This document shows, one piece after another, positions 38,674 through 48,492 of a stretch of DNA of 64,000 nt. The translations under genes and the position numbers were made by a program. This DNA is from Shewanella gelidimarina (lineage in GTDB: Bacteria > Pseudomonadota > Gammaproteobacteria > Enterobacterales > Shewanellaceae): positions 62,001 through 126,000 of the forward strand of contig NZ_JAKIKW010000007.1 of the NCBI RefSeq assembly GCF_023283945.1. Reading direction: 5' to 3'. The first letter of the stretch is position 1; each line of letters starts with the position of its first letter. The notes under the pieces are model-generated. The model saw nothing but the letters and a program-made list of their open reading frames with translations. It searched no databases and was not told where the DNA came from.

Positions 38674-38721
38674 ATGACACAGCTTACGAACGCTATCCAT
38701 CATCATCACCATATGCGGTAG
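38674..38721 (+). CDS. hisL: his operon leader peptide
   Basis: This 15-residue open frame reads MTQLTNAIHHHHHMR, with five consecutive histidine codons (CAT, CAT, CAT, CAC, CAT) and a TAG stop. Stalling at these codons when His-tRNA is scarce controls the attenuator that follows. It is too short for ordinary gene finding but is unmistakable in context, directly upstream of hisG. Confidence 0.95.
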   Translation: MTQLTNAIHHHHHMR

Positions 38722-38813
38722 CCTTCGGAAGCTCACTGCCGAAGGACTCATTCCTTCTGGCGGTTGATTCAAGATAAATCAAAAACCCCTGGAAGGAATT
38801 CCAGGGGTTTTTT
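38722..38813 (+). promoter_or_regulatory. Histidine attenuator with alternative RNA structures
   Basis: CCTTCGG (38722-38728) pairs with CCGAAGG (38739-38745) directly after the leader stop, a pause-type hairpin. The GAAGG inside the second arm can instead pair with CCTTC at 38753-38757. That CCTTC can also pair with GAAGG at 38792-38796 in the left arm of the terminator at 38782-38813. These exclusive pairings fit classical attenuation; which one acts as the antiterminator is inference. Confidence 0.8.
38782..38813 (+). terminator. his attenuator terminator
   Basis: AAAACCCCTGGAA and TTCCAGGGGTTTT form a long perfect stem with a short GGAA loop, followed by T. It lies 59 bases before hisG. 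Confidence 0.93.
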
Positions 38814-38872
38814 GGTTTCAGATTAACAGATTGTTTTATAAACATTTTTGAATCAACTTAAAGGAAGTCACC

Positions 38873-39772
38873 ATGTCAGAGTCAAATAGATTAAGAATCG
38901 CCATCCAAAAGTCAGGTCGTTTATCGAAAGAGTCACTGAAATTATTAAAAAGCTGTGGCGTAAAATTCAATATCAATGAACAGCGACTCATCGCCCACGC
39001 TGACAACATGCCAATCGATCTGCTACGAGTTCGAGATGATGATATTCCAGGCCTAGTGATGGACGGCGTGGTAGATTTAGGCTTTATTGGCGAAAACGTA
39101 TTAGAAGAGGAGCAAATTGAGCGTCAAACTTTAGGAAAGCCAGCAGAATGTATCAAATTACGTCAGCTTGATTTTGGTGCTTGCCGTTTATCACTCGCTG
39201 TTCCTAACGAGTTTAGCTACCAAGACGCTAACTCACTGGAAGGCCTGCGCATTGCAACGTCTTATCCCAACATACTTCGCCGCTTCATGCAGGAAAAAGG
39301 CATTACCTATAATGACTGTATGCTAAAAGGCTCGGTTGAAGTGGCGCCCCGAGCTGGATTGTCTGACGCAATATGTGATCTTGTATCAACCGGCGCAACA
39401 TTGGAAGCCAATGGATTATACGAAACTGATGTCATCTATCAGTCAATGGCTTGTCTCATTCAGTCAACAAAAAGCCAGCCAGATGATAAGCAAGCGCTGA
39501 TCAATAAAATACTGTCACGCATTAATGGTGTCGTCCGTGCTAAAGAGAGCAAATATATCCTGCTACACGCACCGACCGAAACACTAGAACAAATTGTAGC
39601 GCTACTTCCAGGCGCAGAAAACCCAACCATATTGCCACTAAAAGATGATAGCAATCGCGTCGCCATTCACGCTGTCAGCACAGAAGATCTCTTCTGGGAC
39701 ACCATGGAAGAGCTAACGCAGCTAGGTGCCAGCTCTATTCTTGTTATGCCTATCGAAAAAATGATGGGGTAA
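38873..39772 (+). CDS. hisG: ATP phosphoribosyltransferase, long form
   Basis: HisG joins ATP and PRPP in the first committed step of histidine synthesis and is feedback inhibited by histidine. At 299 residues it is the long form: catalytic domains at about 1-222 and a C-terminal ACT-like regulatory domain (about 225-299), so no HisZ partner is needed. The PRPP-binding block ([15 protein letters not shown] near 172-186) is visible. AAAGGAAG precedes the ATG. It is the first structural gene of the operon. Confidence 0.97.
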   Translation: MSESNRLRIAIQKSGRLSKESLKLLKSCGVKFNINEQRLIAHADNMPIDLLRVRDDDIPGLVMDGVVDLGFIGENVLEEEQIERQTLGKPAECIKLRQLDFGACRLSLAVPNEFSYQDANSLEGLRIATSYPNILRRFMQEKGITYNDCMLKGSVEVAPRAGLSDAICDLVSTGATLEANGLYETDVIYQSMACLIQSTKSQPDDKQALINKILSRINGVVRAKESKYILLHAPTETLEQIVALLPGAENPTILPLKDDSNRVAIHAVSTEDLFWDTMEELTQLGASSILVMPIEKMMG

Positions 39773-39776
39773 GCAG

Positions 39777-41084
39777 ATGGACATCCTCAATTGGCAAACG
39801 CTAACGCCCAGCGCAAAACAAGCAGCACTGTTAAGATCGCCTTTAATTGGTGATGCAAATCTAGAGCAAAGCGTTGCGGCGATCATTGAAGCGGTCGTTA
39901 ATGATGGCGATCAGGCATTGCGCCGTTTCAATAAGCAGTTTGATAACGTCAATATTGACCAACTTAAGCTGTCAAAAGATGAAATAGCTAACGCCTGCGC
40001 TGCAGTGCCCGAACAACTGAAACAGGCAATTGCGCAGGCCAAAGGTAATATCAATGCCTTTCATCAAGCGCAGGTCTCAACCACGGTTGATATTGAAACT
40101 CAGCCAGGGGTGCGTTGTGAGCTTAGAACAGAGCCAATTGAGAAAGTCGGACTCTATATTCCAGGGGGCACCGCGCCGTTAATTTCAACGGTACTCATGC
40201 TCGCCCTCCCCGCTAAAATCGCGGGTTGTGCCAAGCGTGTTTTGGTCAGTCCACCACCGATCGATAACGCTATTATTTATGCTGCCAATGCTTGTGGTAT
40301 TACCGAGATATATCAAGTCGGTGGTGCCCAAGCTATTGCCGCGCTGGCGTTTGGCACTGACTCAGTACCACAAGTCGATAAGATTTTTGGCCCTGGTAAC
40401 CGTTTTGTCACGGAAGCAAAGCGCGCAGTGAGCCAAGATAATCGCGCGACAGTCAGTATCGATATGCCCGCAGGCCCTTCAGAGGTATTGGTCATTGCCG
40501 ATGCTGATGCTAATGCCGAGTTCGTTGCAGCCGATCTGTTGTCGCAAGCAGAACACGGTCCTGACTCCCAAGTCATGCTCGTTACCGACTCAAGCATACT
40601 TGCAGACGAGGTTAATCAGGCATTAACCCAGCAACTCGCGCTACTTTCTCGCTCAGAGGTGGCTAAAACGGCGCTCGGTTGCAGCCGCACATTGCTGGTG
40701 AGCAATATGATAGAAGCCGCAGCGGTGTCAAATCGTTATGGACCAGAGCACCTAATCATTCAAACGGCACAACCCAGAGATATTCTGGCCAACATCCGCG
40801 CGGCGGGATCGGTTTTTCTAGGGGCTTATACTCCAGAATCGGTGGGGGATTATGCCAGCGGTACTAATCACGTATTACCCACATACGGCTACAGCAAAAC
40901 GGTTTCAAGCTTGTCTTTAGCGGATTTCAGCCGCCGATTTACGGTACAAGAACTGACCCCTGAAGGCTTAGTCTCTTTAAGCGATACCGTGATGATATTG
41001 GCCGCGGCAGAGCAGCTCGATGCGCATAAAAATGCGGTTGCGCTGCGTATTGCCACAATCAACAACCAAGCTCTGGAGGCATGA
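39777..41084 (+). CDS. hisD: Histidinol dehydrogenase
   Basis: HisD carries out the last two oxidations, from L-histidinol to L-histidine, with NAD and zinc. This 435-residue protein has the expected blocks: GLYIPGGTAPLISTVLMLA near 120-138, DMPAGPSEVLVIAD near 232-245, AEHGPDSQ near 258-265, and GTNHVLPTYGYSKT near 360-373. It starts four bases after hisG and overlaps hisC by four. Confidence 0.97.
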   Translation: MDILNWQTLTPSAKQAALLRSPLIGDANLEQSVAAIIEAVVNDGDQALRRFNKQFDNVNIDQLKLSKDEIANACAAVPEQLKQAIAQAKGNINAFHQAQVSTTVDIETQPGVRCELRTEPIEKVGLYIPGGTAPLISTVLMLALPAKIAGCAKRVLVSPPPIDNAIIYAANACGITEIYQVGGAQAIAALAFGTDSVPQVDKIFGPGNRFVTEAKRAVSQDNRATVSIDMPAGPSEVLVIADADANAEFVAADLLSQAEHGPDSQVMLVTDSSILADEVNQALTQQLALLSRSEVAKTALGCSRTLLVSNMIEAAAVSNRYGPEHLIIQTAQPRDILANIRAAGSVFLGAYTPESVGDYASGTNHVLPTYGYSKTVSSLSLADFSRRFTVQELTPEGLVSLSDTVMILAAAEQLDAHKNAVALRIATINNQALEA

Positions 41085-42151
41085 TGACAACTGCAAAAAA
41101 CCTTGCCCAGCGCCTAGCCAGACCAGAACTGTTAGATCTACAAATCTATCAATCTGCGCGGCGCATTGGTGGTCAAGGAGATATCTGGATAAACGCAAAT
41201 GAATCACCGTTTAATAACAGCGATTTAGAAGGCGTAAACCGCTATCCAGAGTGCCAACCCCCGGCATTGATAGACGCTTATAGCCGCTATAGTGGTGTGG
41301 CGAGTAATTGCATATTAACGGGACGCGGCGCAGATGAAGCGATTGAAATCCTCATTCGTACTTTTTGTACTCCAGCACAAGATGCGATTGCAACTTTCGG
41401 CCCGACGTATGGCATGTACGCCATCAGTGCGAAGACCGCCAATGTCGCCGTAAACGCGCTGCAATTGACTGATAATTTCCAGCTGCCAAGTGACTATGCA
41501 TCTCAACTCAACGACAGTGCCTATAACGCAAACACCAAAATTGTGTTTATCTGCAACCCTAATAATCCAACCGGCAGCGTTATCGCTAAAGCCGAACTTA
41601 TCAAGGTGATTGACAGTAACCCTGAGCGGATCATTGTCATCGATGAAGCCTACATTGAGTTTAGCCCCGAGTATTCGGTCGCTGATCTTGTTGAAAGTAG
41701 AGCCAATCTGGTGGTCCTGCGTACCTTGTCAAAAGCATTTGCGTTAGCGGGTGCCCGTTGTGGATTTTTACTGGCAAATCCTGACATTATTGATATATGC
41801 ATGCGAGTGATAGCCCCCTACCCTGTGCCGCTCCCCGTGAGTGACTTAGCGGTAAAAGCACTCAGCCCGAAAGGGTTACTGACGATGCAAAGCCAGGTTG
41901 ATGAAATGAGTCAGCAAGGCTTGCGATTAGCACTCGCTTTACAAGCCTATGGCGCGACGGTCGTTAGCGCACATGGCAACTACGTATTAGCCCAATTTAG
42001 CGATAAAGCGACCGTGCAACAAAAATTGACTCAAGCAGGCGTCATCGCCAGAAGTTACAGCGATAGCCGTTTAGCCGACTCGATTCGGTTTAGTTTCTCA
42101 AACCGGTCGCAAACAGATTATTTAATTAGCCTGTTTTCAGCGTCGAATTAA
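41081..42151 (+). CDS. hisC: Histidinol-phosphate aminotransferase
   Basis: HisC is a PLP enzyme that transfers an amino group from glutamate to imidazole acetol phosphate. This 356-residue fold type I protein has the Asn-containing CNPNNPTGS block near 156-164, the IDEAYIEF block near 187-194 and the PLP lysine in TLSKAFALAGARCG near 213-226. GGAGG precedes an ATGATG start at 41081 or 41084, inside the hisD stop. Confidence 0.96.
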   Translation: MMTTAKNLAQRLARPELLDLQIYQSARRIGGQGDIWINANESPFNNSDLEGVNRYPECQPPALIDAYSRYSGVASNCILTGRGADEAIEILIRTFCTPAQDAIATFGPTYGMYAISAKTANVAVNALQLTDNFQLPSDYASQLNDSAYNANTKIVFICNPNNPTGSVIAKAELIKVIDSNPERIIVIDEAYIEFSPEYSVADLVESRANLVVLRTLSKAFALAGARCGFLLANPDIIDICMRVIAPYPVPLPVSDLAVKALSPKGLLTMQSQVDEMSQQGLRLALALQAYGATVVSAHGNYVLAQFSDKATVQQKLTQAGVIARSYSDSRLADSIRFSFSNRSQTDYLISLFSASN

Positions 42152-42167
42152 CAAGAATAACAATGAT

Positions 42168-42194
42168 AATGGTTTGACCAAAGGTTAAGCCATT
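42168..42194 (+). promoter_or_regulatory. Intercistronic hairpin between hisC and hisB
   Basis: AATGGTTTGACC and GGTTAAGCCATT form a 12-position stem (with G-T pairs) around an AAA loop, in the only sizeable gap within hisG-hisF. There is no T run, so it is more likely an mRNA processing or stability element than a terminator. Confidence 0.5.
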
Positions 42195-42224
42195 CAATCT
42201 AAAAATCTGAAAGGTATCACCGCT

Positions 42225-43304
42225 ATGAAACAGAAAATTCTCTTTATCGACCGTGACGGCACTATTATCGAAGAGCCAATCACAGACAAGCAAGTCGATA
42301 GCTTGGCAAAGTTAGTGTTTGAGCCCAATGTCATTCCTGCATTATTGAAGCTACAAAAAGCGGGCTACCGTCTTGTCATGGTCAGTAATCAAGATGGCCT
42401 AGGCACTCCGTCTTTCCCTAAAGATGATTTTGATGAGCCACAAGACATGATGATGCAAATATTGAGCAGCCAAGGCATTAAATTTGATGATGTGCTTATC
42501 TGTCCGCATTTTAATGACGAAAACTGCAGCTGCCGCAAACCTAAGCTTGGCCTTGTTAAAACCTACCTGACAACAGGCCGTATCGATTTTACCCAGTCCG
42601 CTGTTATTGGTGATCGTGAGACCGATATGGGTCTTGCAGATGCAATGGGGATCCAAGGATTACAATACCACCCACAAAACCTTACCTGGGATGATATTGC
42701 CGATAAGCTACTGAGTAAAAATCGTATTGCGACGGTCGTACGCACCACTAAAGAGACTGATATTACGGTTTCTATTGATTTAGATTCTGGCGTAAAAGGT
42801 AATATCGATACTGGAATTGGTTTTTTCGACCATATGCTAGAACAAATTTCGACCCACGGTAACTTTAAAATGGATGTTAATGTCGATGGCGATCTCGAGA
42901 TTGACGATCACCATAGCGTAGAAGACACTGCGCTCGCAATTGGCGATGCACTGCGTCAAGCATTAGGCGACAAACGCGGTATTGCACGATTTGGCAATGC
43001 ATTTGAACAGTCCATCCCAATGGATGAAGCCAGTGCCGAGTGTCTACTCGATCTATCAGGTCGTCCCTTTATCAAGTTTTCAGCCGAATTTGAGCGTGAA
43101 ATGGTCGGTACGATGGCAACAGAGATGGTACCGCACTTCTTCCGCTCCTTTGCTGATGGCCTACGTTGCACTTTGCACTTAACCACAGTCGGCGATAACG
43201 ACCACCACAAAGTGGAGAGTCTATTTAAGGTGCTTGGCCGTACTTTACGCCAAGCTGTTGCGGTTGAAGGTGATGCGCTGCCATCGAGTAAAGGTGTGCT
43301 ATGA
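42225..43304 (+). CDS. hisB: Bifunctional histidinol-phosphatase / imidazoleglycerol-phosphate dehydratase
   Basis: This fused enzyme performs the sixth and eighth steps of the pathway. The N-terminal HAD phosphatase domain (about 1-165) has [10 protein letters not shown] near 9-18, VSNQDGLGT near 54-62 and the zinc-binding cysteine cluster [15 protein letters not shown] near 93-107. The C-terminal dehydratase (about 167-359) has the paired manganese-binding histidine motifs [10 protein letters not shown] and DNDHHKVES. At 359 residues it is the gammaproteobacterial fusion. AAAGG lies upstream of the ATG, and the stop overlaps hisH. Confidence 0.97.
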   Translation: MKQKILFIDRDGTIIEEPITDKQVDSLAKLVFEPNVIPALLKLQKAGYRLVMVSNQDGLGTPSFPKDDFDEPQDMMMQILSSQGIKFDDVLICPHFNDENCSCRKPKLGLVKTYLTTGRIDFTQSAVIGDRETDMGLADAMGIQGLQYHPQNLTWDDIADKLLSKNRIATVVRTTKETDITVSIDLDSGVKGNIDTGIGFFDHMLEQISTHGNFKMDVNVDGDLEIDDHHSVEDTALAIGDALRQALGDKRGIARFGNAFEQSIPMDEASAECLLDLSGRPFIKFSAEFEREMVGTMATEMVPHFFRSFADGLRCTLHLTTVGDNDHHKVESLFKVLGRTLRQAVAVEGDALPSSKGVL

Positions 43305-44011
43305 GCAAAATAGAGGCTCTCAGTCAGATTATCGAAGATACTGCGGTGATGGGTTCCACGGTCATTATCGATACAGGCTGCGCCAACTTAAGTTCCGTGC
43401 GCTACGCCTTTGAGCGCTTACTCTCTGTTGATGAGCGTAAAAACTTAGCCGTAACTGACGACATAGCGGCAATTAAGGCCGCAACTCGGGTGATCCTGCC
43501 CGGAGTCGGCACTGCGGGGGCAGCGATGGCATCATTACGCAACAAGCAGTTGGTAGGGGTTATTAAGGCCTTAACTCAACCCGTGCTAGGCGTCTGCTTG
43601 GGCATGCAAATGCTGACTCGAGCCTCTAAAGAGCGTGGCGCAACGGCAACCGATTGCGAATGTTTAGGCTTGATCCCAACGGATATTGAACAATTGGACA
43701 GTAAAGGGCTACCGCTGCCGCACATGGGCTGGAATCAGATCACCCCTTCAGCGCACCCCATATTTAACGGTATCGACACTGGCGCCTATGTGTATTTTGT
43801 CCATAGCTACCGAGCGCCAATCAGTGAGTACACCATAGCAACAGCTGAACATGGTGAGCAATTTAGCGCAGCCATCGCCAAAGATAATTTTATTGGCCTG
43901 CAGTTTCACCCGGAAAAAAGCGCTGCAGTGGGGGCAAAGATGCTTAAAAACTTCTTAACCATGACTCAGTCCACCTTAGCAAGAAGCAAACCGTACCAGA
44001 GGCAATCATGA
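43301..44011 (+). CDS. hisH: Imidazole glycerol phosphate synthase, glutamine amidotransferase subunit
   Basis: HisH hydrolyses glutamine and channels ammonia to HisF. The nucleophile cysteine lies in GVCLGMQM, and the His-Glu pair is in QFHPEKSA near the C-terminus. The frame from 43301 gives 236 residues and overlaps hisB by four bases. However, HisH normally starts close to the [12 protein letters not shown] block, which is at residues 20-31 here, so an internal ATG at 43349 (220 residues) is a real alternative with a weaker ribosome site. Confidence 0.93.
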   Translation: MSKIEALSQIIEDTAVMGSTVIIDTGCANLSSVRYAFERLLSVDERKNLAVTDDIAAIKAATRVILPGVGTAGAAMASLRNKQLVGVIKALTQPVLGVCLGMQMLTRASKERGATATDCECLGLIPTDIEQLDSKGLPLPHMGWNQITPSAHPIFNGIDTGAYVYFVHSYRAPISEYTIATAEHGEQFSAAIAKDNFIGLQFHPEKSAAVGAKMLKNFLTMTQSTLARSKPYQRQS

Positions 44012-44745
44012 TAATACCTGCAATTGATCTAATAGAAGGTCAAGTGGTTCGTCTCTATCAAGGCGATTACAACCAGCAGACGACATTTGACTTAAGCCCG
44101 TTAGCGCAGCTGCAATCTTATCAAGAGCAAGGGGCTAACTTACTGCATATTGTTGATTTAACTGGAGCTAAAAACCCTAGAAAACGACAAACCCAACTGA
44201 TCGCCAGTTTGGTTAAAGGTTTAGACACCCCTATCCAAGTCGGCGGTGGGATTCGAACTGAAGCCCAAGTCAGCGAACTGCTAGAGATTGGTGTCAGTCG
44301 TGTGGTCATTGGATCCTTGGCCGTAAACGAACCAGAGTTAGTCAAACGCTGGTTTTTGAAATATGGCAGCGATGCCATTTGCTTAGCACTCGACGTCAAT
44401 ATCAATGAGCAAGGCGAAAAAATTGTTGCGGTATCGGGATGGCAATCTGGCGGCGGTAAAACCCTTGAATCCCTCGTTGCTGAATTTATGACTGTGGGTC
44501 TTAAACATGCTCTCGTGACTGACATCAGCCGTGATGGAACCTTAAAAGGGGCCAATAATGAGCTTTATCAAGAGATCAGTGGTACCTATCCTGAGATTAA
44601 CTGGCAGGCATCGGGCGGCATCGCAACACTTGCAGATGTTACCGCAGTAAAAAACAGTGGTGCCAATGGCATTATCATAGGTAAAGCCCTGCTTATTAAT
44701 CAATTTACGGTTAAGGAGGCAATTGAATGCTGGCCAAACGCATAG
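44008..44745 (+). CDS. hisA: Phosphoribosylformimino-AICAR phosphate isomerase
   Basis: HisA is a (beta-alpha)8 barrel that opens the ribose ring of ProFAR by an Amadori rearrangement. This 245-residue protein has the phosphate-binding and catalytic blocks [17 protein letters not shown] near 4-20 with the catalytic Asp, [10 protein letters not shown] near 78-87, and [13 protein letters not shown] near 170-182. GAGG precedes the ATG. It overlaps both neighbours. Confidence 0.97.
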   Translation: MIIPAIDLIEGQVVRLYQGDYNQQTTFDLSPLAQLQSYQEQGANLLHIVDLTGAKNPRKRQTQLIASLVKGLDTPIQVGGGIRTEAQVSELLEIGVSRVVIGSLAVNEPELVKRWFLKYGSDAICLALDVNINEQGEKIVAVSGWQSGGGKTLESLVAEFMTVGLKHALVTDISRDGTLKGANNELYQEISGTYPEINWQASGGIATLADVTAVKNSGANGIIIGKALLINQFTVKEAIECWPNA

Positions 44746-45500
44746 TCCCTTGTTTAGATGTTAAAGAGGGAAAAGTGGTTAAAGGAGTGCAATTTCGAAA
44801 CCATGAAATTGTGGGCGATATAGTGCCCCTCGCCGCTCGTTACGCTGAAGAAGGCGCCGATGAGTTGGTGTTTTATGACATCACTGCCAGTGCGCATGAT
44901 CGCGTCATTGATAAGTCTTGGGTTAGCCGTGTTGCTGAACGTATTGATATCCCTTTCTGTGTCGCTGGTGGGATAAAAACCATCGAACAAGCACGTGAAA
45001 AGTTAGCGTTCGGTGCCGATAAAATATCAATTAACTCACCCGCCCTAACCGATCCTAGCCTGATTGAACGACTGCAGGATGAATTTGGTCGCCAATGCAT
45101 CGTCATCGGTATCGACTCCTACTACGATGACATCAATGATAGCTATAAAGTAAAACAGTTTACCGGCGATGAGTCGGCAACCAAAGACACCCAATGGTAT
45201 ACCCCCGATTGGGTTGAAGAAGTGCAAAAACGAGGTTGCGGCGAAATAGTGCTTAATGTGATGAACCAAGATGGCGTTCGTCAAGGCTATGACATCAAAC
45301 AACTGTCGATGATCCGTTCTCTGTGTGATGTTCCGTTAATCGCCTCAGGAGGCGCAGGCACAATGGCACACTTTAAAGAGGTATTTACACTCGCCAATGT
45401 TGATGCAGCATTAGCAGCCAGTGTATTTCATAAAGGGATCATCGATATCCAAGCATTAAAGCGCTATCTGCGCGATAACAATATTGCCGTACGTATCTAA
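44727..45500 (+). CDS. hisF: Imidazole glycerol phosphate synthase, cyclase subunit
   Basis: HisF is the barrel subunit that uses ammonia from HisH to make imidazole glycerol phosphate and AICAR. At 257 residues it shows [20 protein letters not shown] near 4-23 with the catalytic Asp, [12 protein letters not shown] near 80-91 and [11 protein letters not shown] near 221-231. Its start lies inside the hisA end (19-base overlap), with TAAGGAGG upstream, a strong coupled ribosome site. Confidence 0.97.
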   Translation: MLAKRIVPCLDVKEGKVVKGVQFRNHEIVGDIVPLAARYAEEGADELVFYDITASAHDRVIDKSWVSRVAERIDIPFCVAGGIKTIEQAREKLAFGADKISINSPALTDPSLIERLQDEFGRQCIVIGIDSYYDDINDSYKVKQFTGDESATKDTQWYTPDWVEEVQKRGCGEIVLNVMNQDGVRQGYDIKQLSMIRSLCDVPLIASGGAGTMAHFKEVFTLANVDAALAASVFHKGIIDIQALKRYLRDNNIAVRI

Positions 45501-45537
45501 GTTGACCCGAATAAATAGACCTAATTAAGGATGTAAT

Positions 45538-46185
45538 ATGACATCGCTTTACCAATCACAGCAAGAAGACCGTGAATTACTGAGTCAATTAGACTGGGCA
45601 AAAACAGACGGTTTAATCCCCGCCGTGGTGCAAAACCACTTAACCGGTAAAGTTCTTATGCTGGGCTATATGGATCAAGCAGCCTTAGACAAAACCTTGT
45701 CCAGTGGCCAAGTGACTTTTTATAGCCGCAGTAAAAAGAGGTTATGGACCAAAGGTGAAACATCCGGTAACACGCTGGATTTAGTCGCTATCGATATGGA
45801 TTGCGACAACGACAGTTTATTAGTGCAGGTGATCCCCAATGGACCGACTTGCCACAAAGGCACTCAAAGCTGCTGGAAAGACGGTAAAGCCCACAGCTTT
45901 ATTGACAACCTCAGTACATTAATCGCCTCACGAAAAGGGCAAGATCCCAAATCAAGTTACACCGCATACCTGTTCGACCGAGGTACTAAGCGAATTGCAC
46001 AAAAAGTCGGGGAAGAGGGACTTGAAACAGCCTTAGCTGCCGCCACAAATGACAAGCCGGAGTTGATTGATGAAGCCTCAGATCTCATCTATCACTTACT
46101 GGTGTTATTAGAAGATCAGTCGTTATCACTTGAAGATATCACCGCCAATTTAATGAAGCGACATAACGCCGCCAAACAAGCTTAG
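45538..46185 (+). CDS. hisI: Bifunctional phosphoribosyl-AMP cyclohydrolase / phosphoribosyl-ATP diphosphatase
   Basis: This fused enzyme (HisIE) carries out steps two and three. The cyclohydrolase part (about 1-125) has [18 protein letters not shown] near 61-78, the metal-binding [11 protein letters not shown] near 89-99 and the cysteine block [12 protein letters not shown]. The diphosphatase part (about 128-215) has [13 protein letters not shown] near 157-169. AAGGA precedes the ATG. It is the last gene of the operon. Confidence 0.96.
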   Translation: MTSLYQSQQEDRELLSQLDWAKTDGLIPAVVQNHLTGKVLMLGYMDQAALDKTLSSGQVTFYSRSKKRLWTKGETSGNTLDLVAIDMDCDNDSLLVQVIPNGPTCHKGTQSCWKDGKAHSFIDNLSTLIASRKGQDPKSSYTAYLFDRGTKRIAQKVGEEGLETALAAATNDKPELIDEASDLIYHLLVLLEDQSLSLEDITANLMKRHNAAKQA

Positions 46186-46194
46186 TTTTCAGCT

Positions 46195-46233
46195 AAGGTT
46201 AGCGATATCTTTTCAGGTAACGCTAACCTTTCT
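46195..46233 (+). terminator. Probable terminator of the his operon
   Basis: AAGGTTAGCG and CGCTAACCTT form a ten-pair stem with a 16-base loop, followed by a short T-rich stretch (TTCT). The loop is long and the T run short, so strength is uncertain. Confidence 0.6.
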
Positions 46234-46365
46234 AAAAATAGACTCATACGTTAAAATGAAAACAATCAAACTCTATTAATAACTAATCGTATCTATAACA
46301 GTTACATCCAATGAAATAGTCGATATACTTATCGCGAATGAGCCACCTCTTATTAGGGATTAGCC

Positions 46366-47148
46366 ATGAGCCGTATGATCAACTCACTTGCCTTAATTAC
46401 AGCGCTGTTATGTACACTGTACAGTCAGTCTGCTGCCGCTGAAAAACTCACCTACCTGATCATAGCGGAACAAGCAGAGCCGTTTCAAATCAACAGTGTG
46501 ACCGACTATGTGCAGTCAGGGATCATCACTGACATCGTTACGTTTATTGCACAGAAAAAGTCACTTGAAATAGACCACCAGATCATGCCGTTCAAACGCT
46601 ACCTTTACGAGATCAAACAACAGACCTACCCTAATTGGATAAGTTATGGCTCACCTACCTGGCGTGCAGTCGAGGGTAATTTGGCACAAAACAAGCGTCT
46701 TTCAAAACAGGCTTTATTCAGCGCAGAGCACATTATGGTGTCACTAAAGAGTCAGCATGATTCCCCATTGAATGTTAACGATTTAGTCGACAAAACCGTT
46801 ATCCTGCTAAAAGGATTTGATTACCCAGGTCTAACACCCATAATCCAACAGAATACGATGAATACACTCGAACTTAACAGCCACAAAAGTGCGCTACTTG
46901 CCCTTAAAAATGGTCGAGGAGATCTGTTTATCGAGATGAAAAGTCGGGTTTTGTACAGCATTAGACAGCACCAGATAGATGCATCCACCTTTGAGTTTAC
47001 CGATATTCCTGATGCTATAGCACCTGTCGACATTCACCTAAGCTACGGTGATGCAGTACCGCAAGAGCTTGTCGACTGGATTGATCTACAAATTTTGCAG
47101 ATGAAAGCTAACGGTGAGATAGCAAGAATTATCAGTGATTATCAATGA
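46366..47148 (+). CDS. Periplasmic solute-binding protein (SBP family 3-like), orphan
   Basis: This 260-residue protein has a signal peptide (about 1-25, ending SAAA). The mature part resembles family 3 solute-binding proteins: an early lobe (LTYLIIAEQAEPFQI), the hinge region with DLVDKTVILLKGFDYPG near 144-160, and a late lobe with DLQILQMKANGEIARII. No ABC permease or ATPase is nearby. Such orphans can act as signal or sensor-partner proteins or have lost the transporter. Ligand unknown. Confidence 0.7.
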   Translation: MSRMINSLALITALLCTLYSQSAAAEKLTYLIIAEQAEPFQINSVTDYVQSGIITDIVTFIAQKKSLEIDHQIMPFKRYLYEIKQQTYPNWISYGSPTWRAVEGNLAQNKRLSKQALFSAEHIMVSLKSQHDSPLNVNDLVDKTVILLKGFDYPGLTPIIQQNTMNTLELNSHKSALLALKNGRGDLFIEMKSRVLYSIRQHQIDASTFEFTDIPDAIAPVDIHLSYGDAVPQELVDWIDLQILQMKANGEIARIISDYQ

Positions 47149-47300
47149 GCCTCACTCTTAGTTAGTGATCTTATTTTCTTTTATTAAGAACACTGTTTTC
47201 TACTAACATAAAACACCGCTTGCCATGGTGTTGCCAATTCTAAGTTCTGATACAATCTGCGCCACTAAAATGAAGCTTCTTAATAATAAAAGTGTGCCCT

Positions 47301-48404
47301 ATGAATCTTGCCGATAAAGTTTTAGTCGTAAATGACAACCTTCCCATCCGTACCGACAAACCCGTCCATTCTGGTAAAGTTCGCAGTGTTTACTGGTTAA
47401 CAGCAGAAGACAGCGCTCGCTTAATCAAAGATAAAGGCTATGACGTTCCCTCTGACGCCCCATTAGCAATAATGGTTATCAGTGATCGTATATCTGCTTT
47501 TGATTGCGTATGGCAAGGTGAGAACGGTTTAAATGGTGTTCCTGGTAAAGGAACAGCGCTAAACGCAATTTCAAATCACTGGTTTAAGTTATTTAAAGAG
47601 AAAGGCTTAGCTGATAGCCATATCCTTGATATTCCGCACCCGCTGGTATGGATTGTACAAAAAGCACGCCCAGTGATGATTGAAGCGATTGCCCGCCAAT
47701 ACATTACCGGTTCAATGTGGCGCGCTTATAGCAAAGGTGAAAGAGAGTTTTGCGGGATCACGCTGCCAGAAGGTTTAGAGAAAGACCAAAAACTGCCTGA
47801 GATCCTTATCACCCCTTCCACTAAAGGTGTGTTAACTGGCCTTGAAGGCGTACCTGAAGCTGATGATGTCAATGTATCTCGTCGCGACATAGAACGTCAT
47901 TATAAGGGCTTTAAATTCAGCAATACTGATGACATCGATCTTTATGAGAAATTGCTTTCTGAAGGCTTTGATGTGATAAGCGAAGCATTAGCAGAGCAAG
48001 ATCAGATTTTTGTTGATACCAAATTTGAATTTGGCTATGTCCATGACGCAGCGGGCAACGAAAAACTCATCTATATGGATGAAGTCGGCACCCCAGATAG
48101 CTCACGTATTTGGGATGGTAGCTCTCATCGTGACGGTAAGATCATTGAGCAATCAAAAGAAGGCTTTAGACAGTGGCTGCTAAACCACTTCTCTGATGCG
48201 GATATCTTACTCAATAAAAACCGCATGGAAGAGCGTTTCTCACTGGCTAAAGACAACAAACTGCCAGAATCGGTAATGATGGATATCTCCAATACCTACG
48301 TTGGTATTGCAGAGAAAGTGATCGGTAAGAAACTTCACATCAGTGAAAACCCAAAGCAAGAGATCATTGATATTTTGCGCAATGAGTACCAACTTATCGT
48401 TTAA
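47301..48404 (+). CDS. purC: Phosphoribosylaminoimidazole-succinocarboxamide synthase, long form
   Basis: PurC joins aspartate to CAIR in purine synthesis, using ATP. At 367 residues it is the longer SAICAR synthase type found in Vibrio and Shewanella rather than the 237-residue E. coli form. [11 protein letters not shown] near 23-33 forms part of the ATP site, and the blocks [12 protein letters not shown] and VDTKFEFGY are also visible. ATG 47301 gives the expected N-terminus ([12 protein letters not shown]); GTG 47292 would add three residues. No PurR operator was recognised upstream. Confidence 0.93.
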   Translation: MNLADKVLVVNDNLPIRTDKPVHSGKVRSVYWLTAEDSARLIKDKGYDVPSDAPLAIMVISDRISAFDCVWQGENGLNGVPGKGTALNAISNHWFKLFKEKGLADSHILDIPHPLVWIVQKARPVMIEAIARQYITGSMWRAYSKGEREFCGITLPEGLEKDQKLPEILITPSTKGVLTGLEGVPEADDVNVSRRDIERHYKGFKFSNTDDIDLYEKLLSEGFDVISEALAEQDQIFVDTKFEFGYVHDAAGNEKLIYMDEVGTPDSSRIWDGSSHRDGKIIEQSKEGFRQWLLNHFSDADILLNKNRMEERFSLAKDNKLPESVMMDISNTYVGIAEKVIGKKLHISENPKQEIIDILRNEYQLIV

Positions 48405-48441
48405 GCTCGATTGGGTTTAACGTTAAGCATCAATATTTAGC

Positions 48442-48471
48442 AAAAAGCCGCAATTAATATTGCGGCTTTTT
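48442..48471. terminator. Bidirectional terminator between purC and lpxM
   Basis: AAAAGCCGCAAT and ATTGCGGCTTTT form a 12-pair stem around TAAT, with A and T runs on both sides, serving the two convergent genes. Confidence 0.9.
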
Positions 48472-48492
48472 AATGGTGTATTACCAGAGCCG

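Noticed and set aside
43301..43348. N-terminal extension of HisH as a separate feature
   Set aside because: It is more simply a start-site ambiguity; no domain or signal is encoded in the 16 extra residues.
47159..47300. PurR operator before purC
   Set aside because: No sequence resembling the PurR palindrome (core AAACGTTT-type) was found in the gap.
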